Origin: Oscillospiraceae bacterium
Lineage (GTDB): Bacteria; Bacillota; Clostridia; Oscillospirales; Acutalibacteraceae
Length of the DNA: 41,435 nt
Assembly (NCBI GenBank): GCA_015066295.1
Contig: SVOR01000017.1
Coordinates: 1 to 41,435 of the forward strand
Direction of reading: 5' to 3'
The position numbers were made by a program, and so were the translations under genes. How positions within the stretch are numbered: the first letter of the stretch is position 1; each line of letters opens with the position of its first letter. This document shows, in pieces, positions 14,978 through 23,679 of this stretch. The notes under the pieces were generated by a model. It did not search any database. It had not been told where the DNA came from and saw only the letters and a program-made list of their open reading frames with translations.

Positions 14978-16126
14978 ATGAACAGATTTGTACTTAACGA
15001 AACCTCTTATCATGGCAAGGGTGCCATCAATTCCATTCCTGATGAAATTAAGGCACGCGGCTTTAAAAAGGCTTTTGTTGCTTCTGACCCCGACCTTATC
15101 AAGTTCGGCGTTACCGACAAAGTTTTAAACGTTTTAAAGGCTGCAGACATTGCTTATGAGGTTTTCTCTGACATTAAACCCAACCCCACAATTGAAAACG
15201 TTCAAAACGGCGTTGAAGCCTTCAAGGCTTGCGGCGCTGACTGTATAGTTGCTATCGGCGGCGGTTCATCTATGGATACCGCTAAGGCTGTTGGTATTAT
15301 CATCACCAACCCCGATTTTGCTGACGTTCGCTCACTCGAGGGCGTTGCCGATACAAAGAATAAGTGCGTTCCGATTATTGCAGTTCCCACAACGGCAGGT
15401 ACAGCGGCTGAGGTTACCATTAACTACGTTATCACCGACGTGCAGAATAATCGCAAGATGGTATGCGTAGACGTTCACGATATCCCCGTAGTTGCAGTTG
15501 TTGACCCTGATATGATGGCTACAATGCCCAAGGGTCTTACCGCCGCAACAGGTATGGATGCTTTAACCCACGCTATCGAAGGCTACATCACCAAGGGCGC
15601 TTGGGAGCTTTCTGATATGTTCCACCTCAAAGCGATCGAGATTATCGCAAGAAGCCTCCGTGGTGCTGTAAATAACACCGACGAGGGTAGAGAGGGTATG
15701 GCTCTCGGTCAGTACGTTGCAGGTATGGGCTTTTCTAACGTAGGTCTTGGCATCGTTCACTCTATGGCTCATCCGCTCGGCGCTCTTTACGATACCCCTC
15801 ACGGTATTGCAAACGCCATCATTCTTCCCACCGTTATGGAATACAACGCTCCTGAAACAGGCGACAAGTATAAGTACATTGCTGCTGCTATGGGCGTTGA
15901 GGGTACTGAAAAAATGACAGTTGAAGAGTATCGCAAGGCTGCTGTTGATGCTGTAAGACAGTTATCCATTGACGTTGGCATCCCCGCTACACTTGACGGC
16001 ATCGTTAAGGAAGAGGATATTGCTTTCTTAGCACAGTCGGCTTACGATGATGCTTGCCGTCCGGGCAACCCGAAGGATACAAGCGTTGAGGAAATCACCG
16101 CTCTTTACAAGTCCTTACTTAAATAA
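14978..16126 (+). CDS. fucO: Iron-containing alcohol dehydrogenase, lactaldehyde reductase type
   Basis: 382 residues, matching Escherichia coli FucO (lactaldehyde + NADH to 1,2-propanediol) closely through the whole length as I recall it, including LNET at the N-terminus, the NAD loop GGGSSMDTAKAVG, ADVRSLEG, TTAGTAAEVTINYVITD, and metal-site blocks DALTHAIEGYIT and MAHPLGALYDTPHG, whose Asp and three His bind Fe2+. ATG 14978 follows AAAAGGTG; GTG 14966 lies within that site and is less likely. No fucose or rhamnose pathway genes are nearby, so it may act as a general aldehyde/diol dehydrogenase in fermentation. Confidence 0.9.
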   Translation: MNRFVLNETSYHGKGAINSIPDEIKARGFKKAFVASDPDLIKFGVTDKVLNVLKAADIAYEVFSDIKPNPTIENVQNGVEAFKACGADCIVAIGGGSSMDTAKAVGIIITNPDFADVRSLEGVADTKNKCVPIIAVPTTAGTAAEVTINYVITDVQNNRKMVCVDVHDIPVVAVVDPDMMATMPKGLTAATGMDALTHAIEGYITKGAWELSDMFHLKAIEIIARSLRGAVNNTDEGREGMALGQYVAGMGFSNVGLGIVHSMAHPLGALYDTPHGIANAIILPTVMEYNAPETGDKYKYIAAAMGVEGTEKMTVEEYRKAAVDAVRQLSIDVGIPATLDGIVKEEDIAFLAQSAYDDACRPGNPKDTSVEEITALYKSLLK

Positions 16127-16140
16127 TTTAATTAAATAAG

Positions 16141-16170
16141 GGCGGTACTCTTTAAGGGTACCGCCTTTAC
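16141..16170 (+). terminator. Terminator after fucO
   Basis: GGCGGTAC (16141-16148) pairs with GTACCGCC (16158-16165), followed by a short T-tract. The next start codon is 17 bases on, so some read-through is likely. Confidence 0.7.
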
Positions 16171-16186
16171 ATATAAAGGAATCATT

Positions 16187-16930
16187 ATGGCAGATTATTT
16201 TGAAACAAAAAGAAAAATCGATTCAACCGATTTAGATTTAAAGGGAAATATATCGGTGCCCACCGTAGCGGCAATTTTGCAGTATCTCGCCACCGCACGC
16301 TCGACGGTTTATGGGTACGACCGCGACACATTTCTAAAAAACAATAATGCCTTTTGGGTGGTCTCAAAAATAAGGATGAGCTTTAAAAAAGCGGTGCGAT
16401 TTTCTGATGAAATCCTGCTTAAAACCTGGCCGCTTAAGCCCGGTATGCTAATTATGCCGCGCGACTATGAGTTTATAAACGAAAAGGGCGAGGTGGCACT
16501 CGCAGCTACAAGTGAGTGGTGCGTTTTGGATATGGATACACACCGTCCCCGTCGAGTTACATCAACAACAATTGATACCTCGGACGATTATCTAAGTAAT
16601 CGCACCGATGCAGGCGAATTTTCGCGCCTTAAAGAAACCGCCGTTGAAAACGACTGGGTTTACGACCGCGTTATTAGAAGCGGTGATATTGACGAAAATC
16701 TACACACCAACAACTGCGTTTATACACGTATAGTTATGGATTGCTTCGACGTCGATTTTTTGCTTCAAAACACCGTCAAGTCCTTTGAAATTCATTTTAT
16801 AAACGAAACTCGCGAGGGTGACGTTTTAAAGCTTTACTGTAAAAAAACAGATGATGCTTATTACGTCGAGGCAAAAAGTGATAATAAAACAGTAATTAAG
16901 GCACTAATAGAGTTTGAGAAAAATGCGTAG
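16187..16930 (+). CDS. Acyl-ACP thioesterase (FatA/FatB family)
   Basis: 247 residues forming two hotdog folds, the standard length for bacterial acyl-ACP thioesterases that release free fatty acids from acyl carrier protein. The first hotdog has VAAILQYLATARSTVYGYD and FWVVSKIRMSF. The second carries the catalytic motif SGDIDENLHTNNCVYTRI (about 166-183), with the Asp/Asn/His positions of the family. ATG 16187 follows AAAGGA. Its 3' end overlaps the hemolysin III gene. Such enzymes make free fatty acids for export or membrane remodelling; chain length cannot be read. Confidence 0.88.
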   Translation: MADYFETKRKIDSTDLDLKGNISVPTVAAILQYLATARSTVYGYDRDTFLKNNNAFWVVSKIRMSFKKAVRFSDEILLKTWPLKPGMLIMPRDYEFINEKGEVALAATSEWCVLDMDTHRPRRVTSTTIDTSDDYLSNRTDAGEFSRLKETAVENDWVYDRVIRSGDIDENLHTNNCVYTRIVMDCFDVDFLLQNTVKSFEIHFINETREGDVLKLYCKKTDDAYYVEAKSDNKTVIKALIEFEKNA

Positions 16931-17594
16931 AACAAAGCTTATTGATAGAATTTTACCCGATTACACCACGGGTGAGGAAATTTTTAATATGGTCACACAT
17001 ATTGTTGGTGGCGGCCTTGGTGTAGTTTATCTGACGCTCTGTGTCGTTTTTGCGGCAATTAAGGGCAATGTCTGGGGCGTCGTGTCAACAGCAATTTACG
17101 GCGCATCGGTTATATGCCTTTTTACTATGTCGAGCGTATATCACGGTGTAAAGGTAGGTATGGGCAAAAAGGTTTTACAGGTGCTTGACCACTGCACAAT
17201 TTATTTTATGATTGCAGGTACCTACACTCCTATAATGCTGTCGCTTCTCAGAAAAACACAGCCCGTCACCGCTTGGGTGGTTTTCGGCATTGTGTGGGGT
17301 ATAGCGGCATTAGCCACAACCTTTACTGCCATTGATTTAAAAAAGTACAATGTGCTGTCAATGATTTGCTATTTAGGTATGGGCTGGTGCGTAATATTCA
17401 CAATTGTGCCTGTATATAAGGCATTGACGTTTAACGGGTTTATGTGGCTGCTTGGCGGCGGTATAATGTATACTATCGGTGCTGTACTTTACGGCATCGG
17501 TGCTAAAAAGCGCTATATACATTCGGTATTCCATATATTCGTAGTGCTTGCAAGTATAATGCATTTTGTGTGCATTTTCTTTTATTGCATATGA
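16923..17594 (+). CDS. Hemolysin III / PAQR-family membrane protein
   Basis: 223 residues with seven predicted transmembrane helices (HlyIII/YqfA, PF03006 type). Conserved residues include EEIFNMVTHIVGG near the start, SSVYHGVK, DHCTIYFMIAGTYTP and the C-terminal HSVFHIFVVLASIMHF. These Ser/Asp/His residues form the zinc site in PAQR proteins, thought to be hydrolases of membrane amides or regulators of membrane fluidity. ATG 16923 lies inside the thioesterase gene end (8-base overlap); TTG 16914 is the alternative. Pairing with a thioesterase suggests a shared lipid role (inference). Confidence 0.88.
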   Translation: MRRTKLIDRILPDYTTGEEIFNMVTHIVGGGLGVVYLTLCVVFAAIKGNVWGVVSTAIYGASVICLFTMSSVYHGVKVGMGKKVLQVLDHCTIYFMIAGTYTPIMLSLLRKTQPVTAWVVFGIVWGIAALATTFTAIDLKKYNVLSMICYLGMGWCVIFTIVPVYKALTFNGFMWLLGGGIMYTIGAVLYGIGAKKRYIHSVFHIFVVLASIMHFVCIFFYCI

Positions 17595-17602
17595 TTAAAA
17601 AC

Positions 17603-17638
17603 AAAAAATCGTAGAACGTAACGTTCTACGATTTTTTT
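17603..17638. terminator. Bidirectional terminator
   Basis: AAAAAATCGTAGAACGT (17603-17619) pairs with ACGTTCTACGATTTTTT (17621-17637). It separates the converging hemolysin III and SGNH genes; its right arm overlaps the stop codon of the SGNH gene. Confidence 0.93.
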
Positions 17639-18647
17639 ATGAATTTAATATCTTATTGGCAAGGCTCTCAAAAAATAATTCGAATCCCTTATCATTAGGA
17701 TGCAGTCTTGCGTCGGCAAATAGGTTTTCATCCTGTGGCACAAAAGAGAAGCCTTTTATAACGGTAATGTTTTTAAATTCACGGGTTACGGCTTCTATTG
17801 TTTTGTGGGTGTCGGCAAAGTCGCCGAATTGTCTAAATTCGTTCATATCCTTGCGCCATATCGGTGTAAGGGCAAAAATTTTAGTGTTTGGATAATTGGC
17901 AACTAAATTGCCAAAAAAGTTTTTGCAATTGTCGGTAAACTCCTCTTTCGAGCACCTATTCCAGTCGTTTGAGCCGTACGAAACACTTATGTAATCGGGC
18001 TCGAAATTCTCCTTTGTATTGCTAAGGTCAGGGAAGTAAATTTCACCGCCGATAGCCTTATTGTATTCCTCAGCATCAAGTAGGGCCGCAAGACGCGTTG
18101 TGTACTTGCTTGACGGATATAGTGTGTCATATCCTTGTGTGATAGAATCACCAAAGCAAAGCATTTTTTTGGTGGGTTTTATGGGCTTAATAAAACTTTC
18201 GTCATCAAGCTTAATTTCCTTAATTACCGCACTAACCGACCAAGGGAAATAAATTTTAACCTCTTTCTCACCGTCACCAAGCTTAAATTCCTTTGAAAAT
18301 TCGCCGAAAGGGAAGGGGTCATGAGCATAAAACTTGTGAAGTGTGGTTTCATCAAAATTGCTAAGGGAGTCGGTTCTGTTGCCGTTTACAAATACGTCGA
18401 AGGAAAAATAGGTTCTGCTGCTGCCCCTTTCGACAGCCGTACTTAAAAATAACGTCTTACTGTCGGTTAAAAAGCGAAGCTGTACACCTGACGTCGAAAA
18501 GGTTTTATGATAAAAATCGTTACTGCGGTTTTTATAAAGTGCTTGCTGTTCCTCAGTAAAACGGTAAAAATTGTATCCGTTTTCATTATGTTTAACACGA
18601 ACAGCACCGAGTGTTATATTTTTAATTTGTTCAAGCGTCAGGTTCAT
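17637..18647 (-). CDS. SGNH/GDSL hydrolase (carbohydrate-esterase-like)
   Basis: 336 residues. An N-terminal beta-sandwich (about 1-160) precedes the SGNH domain, as in CE2/CE3-type acetyl esterases. Block I LCFGDSITQGYD holds the catalytic Ser. Block III is SYGSNDW with the oxyanion Asn, and block V DARLHPNDKG has the catalytic Asp-x-x-His. No signal peptide is visible, so it is probably cytoplasmic, deacetylating imported oligosaccharides or similar substrates. ATG 18647 is chosen over GTG 18656 because GAGGTGG is five bases upstream of the ATG. It has its own promoter and terminator. Confidence 0.88.
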   Translation of the reverse strand: MNLTLEQIKNITLGAVRVKHNENGYNFYRFTEEQQALYKNRSNDFYHKTFSTSGVQLRFLTDSKTLFLSTAVERGSSRTYFSFDVFVNGNRTDSLSNFDETTLHKFYAHDPFPFGEFSKEFKLGDGEKEVKIYFPWSVSAVIKEIKLDDESFIKPIKPTKKMLCFGDSITQGYDTLYPSSKYTTRLAALLDAEEYNKAIGGEIYFPDLSNTKENFEPDYISVSYGSNDWNRCSKEEFTDNCKNFFGNLVANYPNTKIFALTPIWRKDMNEFRQFGDFADTHKTIEAVTREFKNITVIKGFSFVPQDENLFADARLHPNDKGFELFFESLANKILNS

Positions 18648-18665
18648 ATATTCCACCTCATGTTT

Positions 18666-18694
18666 AATATAACATTTTTTATATAATTTTTCAA
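18666..18694 (-). promoter_or_regulatory. Promoter of the SGNH gene
   Basis: Minus strand: TTGAAA (18689-18694), 17-base spacer, TATATT (18666-18671), 18 bases before the start codon. Confidence 0.72.
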
Positions 18695-18727
18695 GTTGTA
18701 TGATAGGCGGTGAAATTATAAAAAACT

Positions 18728-18922
18728 TTATCGCTTCTTAGTTAAAAATAATACAACACCGCTAAAAGCAGATGCAACCATCATAATAATTGAGATGATA
18801 TGTACCTTTCCTTGTTGTTCGGGTGTAGGGAACATTTCTAATGAACCTGTAAACAAAGATAAAAGTCCTAACAAAAAAACAATACAAATTACTACCCACA
18901 AGATTATGCAAACTTTTTTCAT
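18728..18922 (-). CDS. Small two-helix membrane protein (64 aa)
   Basis: MKKVCIILWVVICIVFLLGL begins the first of two hydrophobic segments (about 4-25 and 40-59), separated by a short loop rich in Pro/Glu/Gln, with a basic LTKKR tail. No strong ribosome binding site is seen. It is the last gene of the long minus-strand operon, 18 bases after the first lipoprotein gene. No family recognised. Confidence 0.6.
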   Translation of the reverse strand: MKKVCIILWVVICIVFLLGLLSLFTGSLEMFPTPEQQGKVHIISIIMMVASAFSGVVLFLTKKR

Positions 18923-18940
18923 ATCATTATCGTCTCTAAT

Positions 18941-19546
18941 TTACTGTTGTTTGATTTGTGTCCAAGCAACCTCGGTTGTGTTTTTATCACGATTTTCAAA
19001 AAATGCTTCGACCTCGCTCTTTTTGGCAGGTTTGCCGTTTAGCAAATATTTATTTGCGGCATCGTCTTTGTACGCTAACTGGGTTATTTCGTACGAAGTG
19101 CCGGAAAAAGAAATCCTATTAATATCGGTGTAACCATTATATTGAAATGTCATAAAGCTACCGTCTGTCTTAAATCCGGGTATGCGTATATTAATTGCTG
19201 GAATATAACCGTAAACCTTACCTTCGTCATATCGTAAAAATAAAAAATTAAAAAGCCAATCCATTACTAAAAGCTCATCAACACCGTCCTTATCTAAATC
19301 AACAAAGGCATATTTGCAGGGAGCAAATTGGTTTGCTAATCTATTGTTTGTGGGAAATCTGAAATTTTCTAAATATTGCTGCGTAGTTATGTTAAAGTCA
19401 GCATTATGTATTGTGAATGGTTCTTCCTTATTTAAAACTCTTGTTAAAGCGGCTTTAGCTTCCTCATTACGCTCTTCGGTATTTTTGCAACCAGCAAAGC
19501 AAAAACACAGCACTAAACACATAAATAAAGCAAAGAATTTTTTCAC
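18941..19546 (-). CDS. Lipoprotein, paralog 1 of 3
   Basis: 201 residues with a type II signal peptide (MKKFFALFMCLVLCFCFAGC, lipidated Cys20) starting at GTG 19546. The mature part contains AFVDLDKDGVDELLVMDWLF, an Asp-rich DxDxDG loop of the kind that binds calcium, then a beta-rich region and the C-terminal block NKYLLNGKPAKKSEVEAFF ending TQIKQQ. Two adjacent genes are paralogs sharing both the signal peptide and C-terminal block. Surface-exposed by its lipid anchor; molecular function unknown. Confidence 0.75.
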   Translation of the reverse strand: MKKFFALFMCLVLCFCFAGCKNTEERNEEAKAALTRVLNKEEPFTIHNADFNITTQQYLENFRFPTNNRLANQFAPCKYAFVDLDKDGVDELLVMDWLFNFLFLRYDEGKVYGYIPAINIRIPGFKTDGSFMTFQYNGYTDINRISFSGTSYEITQLAYKDDAANKYLLNGKPAKKSEVEAFFENRDKNTTEVAWTQIKQQ

Positions 19547-19564
19547 AAAACCACCACCCTTTAT

Positions 19565-20167
19565 TTACTGTCGATTGATTTGTGTCCAAGAAACTTTGGT
19601 TGTGTTTTTATCCCAATCACTGAAATATTTTTTAACAGTTTCTTTGTTAGAAGTTTTACCATTTAATAAATATTCGTTATCGAAATCGTTTTCATTTGCT
19701 TTGTGTTTAATGTCAAAAGATGTGCCGGAAAATGACATATTGCTTATTGAATTTACAGCGGCACTGCTACTCGTCATAAAACTTCCATCGGTTCTTAAAT
19801 CGATAATATTTCTTGCTCCAACAATATAACCGAACACTTTATTATCACAATAACGCAAGACAAGATAATAATCAAGCTCCATAGAGTTAATTACCATTTC
19901 GTCTACATTATCAAAATCAAAATCAACATAGGTATATGATTCCGGAGTGAAACTAATTAAGGCATTGGCTGAAGCATTAAAAGAAAAATTGTCTAAATTA
20001 TCTTCAATTATTTTATCAGTCACAAAACTTCTATAAAAGAAGTTTTGCTGCGTGTGTAAAACTTTCTGAAAAATGTCCTTAGCCTCGTTGGTTTTTCCGT
20101 AATTTTTGCAACCGGCGAAAGAAAAACACAGCACTAAACACATAAATAAAGCAAAGAATTTTTTCAC
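19565..20167 (-). CDS. Lipoprotein, paralog 2 of 3 (divergent)
   Basis: 200 residues from GTG 20167, preceded by AAAGGTGGTGG. The signal peptide is nearly identical to paralog 1 (lipobox FSFAGC). In place of DxDxDG it has YVDFDFDNVDEMVINSM, so the Gly and one Asp of the putative calcium loop are altered. The C-terminal block (NEYLLNGKTSNKETVKKYF, ending TQINRQ) is diverged from the other two. It may have lost or changed ligand binding. It lies 18 bases from both neighbours. Confidence 0.75.
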   Translation of the reverse strand: MKKFFALFMCLVLCFSFAGCKNYGKTNEAKDIFQKVLHTQQNFFYRSFVTDKIIEDNLDNFSFNASANALISFTPESYTYVDFDFDNVDEMVINSMELDYYLVLRYCDNKVFGYIVGARNIIDLRTDGSFMTSSSAAVNSISNMSFSGTSFDIKHKANENDFDNEYLLNGKTSNKETVKKYFSDWDKNTTKVSWTQINRQ

Positions 20168-20185
20168 AAAACCACCACCTTTTAT

Positions 20186-20806
20186 TTACTGTCGCTTGAT
20201 TTGCGTCCAAGAAACCTCGGTTGTGTTTTTTTCACGATTTTCAAAAAATGCTTCAACCTCGCTCTTTTTGGCAGGTTTGCCGTTTAGCAAATATTTATTT
20301 GCGGTATCATCTTTGTACGCTAACTGGGTTATTTCGTACGAAGTGCCGGAAAAAGAAATCCTACTAATTGCTTCATATCCATCAAAGGCCGATGTCACAA
20401 AACTGCCGTCTGTTTTGACTCCTTTGAGGTTAATATGGTTATTAATTTTAGCGTCATGAACATAACCATAAACCCTACCGTCATCATATTTTAAAAACAG
20501 GTGAGAGCTCAAAAGAATATCAATAATTAAAAGTTCCTCAATACCATCTTTATCAAAATCAACAAATGTATAATTGTCAGGTACAAAGACATGTAATGCG
20601 TTGCTGTATGTAGGATAGTTGAATTTTTTTAGGTTTTCCTCAGTCGTTTTATTGGTGTAGACATTATGCACTGTGAAATTTTCCTTGTTATTTAAAACCC
20701 TCATTAAAGCGGCTTTAGCTTCCTCGTTGCGCTCTTCGGTGTTTTTACAACCAACAAAGCAAAAACACAGCACTAAACACATAAAAATAGCAAATATTTT
20801 TTTCAT
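20186..20806 (-). CDS. Lipoprotein, paralog 3 of 3
   Basis: 206 residues from ATG 20806, with GGAGG six to ten bases upstream. Signal peptide MKKIFAIFMCLVLCFCFVGC. The mature part has FVDFDKDGIEELLIIDILL (DxDxDG loop) and a C-terminal half almost identical to paralog 1 (ISFSGTSYEITQLAYKDD, then NKYLLNGKPAKKSEVEAFF). Paralogs 1 and 3 are the closer pair although paralog 2 lies between them, which points to gene conversion or an unequal duplication history. Function unknown. Confidence 0.75.
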   Translation of the reverse strand: MKKIFAIFMCLVLCFCFVGCKNTEERNEEAKAALMRVLNNKENFTVHNVYTNKTTEENLKKFNYPTYSNALHVFVPDNYTFVDFDKDGIEELLIIDILLSSHLFLKYDDGRVYGYVHDAKINNHINLKGVKTDGSFVTSAFDGYEAISRISFSGTSYEITQLAYKDDTANKYLLNGKPAKKSEVEAFFENREKNTTEVSWTQIKRQ

Positions 20807-20817
20807 AGGTTGTCCTC

Positions 20818-22026
20818 CTAGCCCCTAATACCCTCAAATGATTCACAGAAGTTTTTAGCGGTTATGTAATCAAAAATTCCAATCATCGAAAAGGTATCGT
20901 CAACGGGCATACCGTTTACCGAAAATGCATATAATTTTTGGTCAGCCCAATAAACAGTAAATTCACGACCTTGGTTTTCGGTGTAAAGCTTTTCCAATTT
21001 TTCCTTGCCGCTATTATTTAAAACAACCTCAACCGCAACGTTCTTCGCGTCAACAAGCGCATCGTCATAAAATAAATATTTTATATCGTCGTCCGAGATT
21101 GCCGTCTTGCCATCTTTATCAACAATTCGGAAATAGGGCGATTTTTCATATTTTCCTGTTTTATTTTTTGCTTTATCTTGAGCAAAAAGCCAACTGAAAG
21201 TATCGCGATCGGAATAGGCAGAATCCCAAGAGTTATGACCAACAGAATATAGCGTTACCAATTTTACCTTTTTACCGCCTGCATTTACAATGGCATCATA
21301 CATATCTTTGGATAATGAAAAGGGAACCGTTGTATCGTCGGTGCTGTGGTATATTCTTATGGGTATGTCCTTTAATTTACTTGCGTTATACGTATTACCT
21401 CCGCCGCAAATGGGGATTCCCGCGGCGAAAATATCACCATATTCCTCCAGCAGATTCCAAGTAGCATATCCACCCATAGAAAGACCGGTTACGTAGATGC
21501 GGTTTTTGTCACATGAATAATTTTTTTGAATTTCATCAAGCAAATTCATCGCACTTGCGAGTGTGCCTTTTCGGTCGCCGTACATTTCTCGGTCTAAATT
21601 CCACCATTCGTTTGATTGCGGACAAATAACGATGGCTTGCGATACAAAATCCCCGTTAATTTCGAACATTTTGTCTATGTTTGAAATTTGTGACTGATTG
21701 TTAGTACCTATTTCACCCGCGCCGTGCAAGAAAAGTATTATGGGGTATTGCTTTTTTGCGTTATAATCTTTTGGAACATAAAGGCGATAGGGCAGGAAAT
21801 TGCCATTTTTAGAGTCATAAAAATTTTCTTCTTTAAAGTAAGGAAACTTAAATTTTGATTTAAAAGGGAATACCTTTGTTACCTTTTCGGGACGTGTGAC
21901 GTCAGCTTTTTCAGTTTCAGAACTGATTGTTTCTGTTGTCGAGGGAGTGCTTTTATCATTGCTCTTGCAACCAACAAAGCAAAAGCACAGTACCAAACAC
22001 ATTAATAAAGCAAATAATTTTTTCAT
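20818..22026 (-). CDS. Lipoprotein alpha/beta-hydrolase esterase with SecD-head-like C-terminal domain
   Basis: 402 residues. The signal peptide and lipobox (LCFCFVGC) are nearly those of the neighbouring lipoproteins, followed by a Ser/Thr linker. An alpha/beta hydrolase follows: oxyanion FLHGAGEIG, nucleophile GLSMGGYATW, Asp in STDDTTVPF and His in VGHNSWD. It resembles secreted carboxylesterases/phospholipases and feruloyl-esterase-like enzymes. The last ~110 residues (from about 300) form a separate module with VEVVLNNSGKEKLEKLY and YAFSVNGMPVDD, reminiscent of the SecD P1-head repeat. ATG 22026, ribosome binding site AAGGGGA. Substrate unknown, outside the membrane. Confidence 0.8.
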   Translation of the reverse strand: MKKLFALLMCLVLCFCFVGCKSNDKSTPSTTETISSETEKADVTRPEKVTKVFPFKSKFKFPYFKEENFYDSKNGNFLPYRLYVPKDYNAKKQYPIILFLHGAGEIGTNNQSQISNIDKMFEINGDFVSQAIVICPQSNEWWNLDREMYGDRKGTLASAMNLLDEIQKNYSCDKNRIYVTGLSMGGYATWNLLEEYGDIFAAGIPICGGGNTYNASKLKDIPIRIYHSTDDTTVPFSLSKDMYDAIVNAGGKKVKLVTLYSVGHNSWDSAYSDRDTFSWLFAQDKAKNKTGKYEKSPYFRIVDKDGKTAISDDDIKYLFYDDALVDAKNVAVEVVLNNSGKEKLEKLYTENQGREFTVYWADQKLYAFSVNGMPVDDTFSMIGIFDYITAKNFCESFEGIRG

Positions 22027-22049
22027 AATATTTTCCCCTTTAAGCGCAA

Positions 22050-22622
22050 TTATGATATTCTTTCAATGAAATTGATAAAGGTTAAAAAGAAAAAAGGCAA
22101 ATATATAATGCTGGTTGATATATCGATAATTATTCCTTTAATAGACCAATTACTTTTGCGCATTTTAATATACACAATAATTAAAACAAAGAAAGCAAGT
22201 AAACAAAAAACACCAAGTAATATACTTAAGGGATATTCAATAGGGTGTTTTGACATTTCACCAAATGAAACTATTGAAAACCATAAAAATACGAAAATAA
22301 GACCTAATGCACCTATGGCAGATAAGCCTGCCGATATTATTGAGGTGGATATATTGCAGTGTGTTTTAGCCGCATTTTGAAACAGTAAACAAAAAGCTGC
22401 GGAAACTATTAAAGCGATACCCAAGGAAATTAAAATGAATGGTAAGCTGTCAAGTAAAAAGAATAGCATTAACTTATAATTTGGAACTTCTGCACCGCCG
22501 ATAATTCCTATGTAACCGCTATTTGCTGTGTGAATTTTTGAATAAATGATAGGTGTTAAGCCGAAAAGCAGAAAAGAACACCCTAAAAACAATACCCAAA
22601 GAGAACTCCGTCTTAATTTCAT
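22050..22622 (-). CDS. Four-helix membrane protein (190 aa)
   Basis: From ATG 22622 (ribosome binding site TGGTGA five bases upstream; the frame extends further 5' but into the previous gene). MKLRRSSLWVLFLGCSFLLF opens the first helix; further hydrophobic segments lie near 50-75, 90-115, 120-145 and 160-185. No family recognised. It lies 23 bases from each neighbour, within the same transcript as the lipoproteins. Confidence 0.65.
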   Translation of the reverse strand: MKLRRSSLWVLFLGCSFLLFGLTPIIYSKIHTANSGYIGIIGGAEVPNYKLMLFFLLDSLPFILISLGIALIVSAAFCLLFQNAAKTHCNISTSIISAGLSAIGALGLIFVFLWFSIVSFGEMSKHPIEYPLSILLGVFCLLAFFVLIIVYIKMRKSNWSIKGIIIDISTSIIYLPFFFLTFINFIERIS

Positions 22623-22645
22623 AAAATCACCATAAATATTAACAA

Positions 22646-23050
22646 TTATTTTAAAAGTAGGGTAAAAGCACAACACGCTATCGCCAAAATCCCACCGCCA
22701 AAAACCGAGATTTTATTTACGCTTTCTAAATATAAATCGGTAAATATATGTTCGGAAAGCCGAAAAGAAAGATTTTTAAACAATGCCTCAAACCACATAA
22801 GCACAATTAAAAAAAGTGAGATAAGCTCTAAATAGTGAAAGAAGCCGTTGGCAATAATAATTGCCAAAGTGATTATTGTGCAAAGCAGGGGGAATTTGTG
22901 CTTTTTAATTAAATAAATGAAAAAATATTTATTGGGACGGTATCTTTCATGTTGCGATGCGCACTTAGGCTCATTTGTAATATCATAATTGCAAATGGGA
23001 CATTCGCCGTATGCATCAACCGTCATTTTACAGTTGGGACATTTTTTCAT
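22646..23050 (-). CDS. Zinc-ribbon membrane protein (134 aa)
   Basis: The N-terminus MKKCPNCKMTVDAYGECPIC is a CxxC...CxxC zinc ribbon, followed by a basic loop and three hydrophobic segments (about 48-68, 70-88, 112-133). Such zinc-ribbon/membrane proteins are common hypothetical proteins in Clostridia. The ribosome binding site GGAGG is rather far (12 bases) from ATG 23050. Function unknown. Confidence 0.65.
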   Translation of the reverse strand: MKKCPNCKMTVDAYGECPICNYDITNEPKCASQHERYRPNKYFFIYLIKKHKFPLLCTIITLAIIIANGFFHYLELISLFLIVLMWFEALFKNLSFRLSEHIFTDLYLESVNKISVFGGGILAIACCAFTLLLK

Positions 23051-23071
23051 ATAAGTTTTATTCCTCCATTT

Positions 23072-23668
23072 TTACCGCAAGTATTCAACCGAAATTCTTT
23101 GGTCTAATTCTCCATCGCCATCAGAATCATAAAACAATTCAAAATTCTCATCATTCCATTTTACAGTATATTTTCCGTCAGAAAAAGGAGTCAAAAGATT
23201 TGTTTTAGCTATGTAGCTTTTTAATTTTCTCATTGTACGCGCAGATGTCCTCTCATATATATCGCCGCCGTAAGGAGAGAACAAATAACAGTCTTCGGCT
23301 ATTACGATATGGTGTTTTTTGTCATCGGATACTAATTCAATATATTCTTTGGGAGCAAATACCGCAATAGGTACTGTTATTTTAATATAAAACACACCTG
23401 AAACAAGCACAAGCACTACAGCAACAATAATGTTTATCCATTTCTTTTTAAAGTTTTTAAATAGAAAAACAATTATGGCACTTACCAAAAGAGTTAATCC
23501 GAGAAAAAAAGCAAGTATTATAAGTTTTTCGGTAGTTAAATCAGATAATCCGGTATAAAGATAAACCCCTTCATTTAAAAGTGCGTGGGTAGTGAAAATA
23601 AATATAGCAGGCAACAAAGCAATTGAAAGCGCGATAATTGAATATAATGGAAATTTAATTTTTTTCAT
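23072..23668 (-). CDS. Membrane-anchored protein with C-terminal extracytoplasmic domain (198 aa)
   Basis: Three transmembrane segments in the first ~105 residues, then an extracytoplasmic domain beginning near YIELVSDDKKHHIVIAED. It includes SPYGGDIYERTS and a C-terminal DSDGDGELDQR loop of calcium-binding type, ending SVEYLR. ATG 23668, ribosome binding site GGTGAT. It resembles small envelope proteins in which a short membrane part carries a beta-rich sensor-like domain; no named family assigned. Confidence 0.65.
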   Translation of the reverse strand: MKKIKFPLYSIIALSIALLPAIFIFTTHALLNEGVYLYTGLSDLTTEKLIILAFFLGLTLLVSAIIVFLFKNFKKKWINIIVAVVLVLVSGVFYIKITVPIAVFAPKEYIELVSDDKKHHIVIAEDCYLFSPYGGDIYERTSARTMRKLKSYIAKTNLLTPFSDGKYTVKWNDENFELFYDSDGDGELDQRISVEYLR

Positions 23669-23679
23669 AATATCACCGC

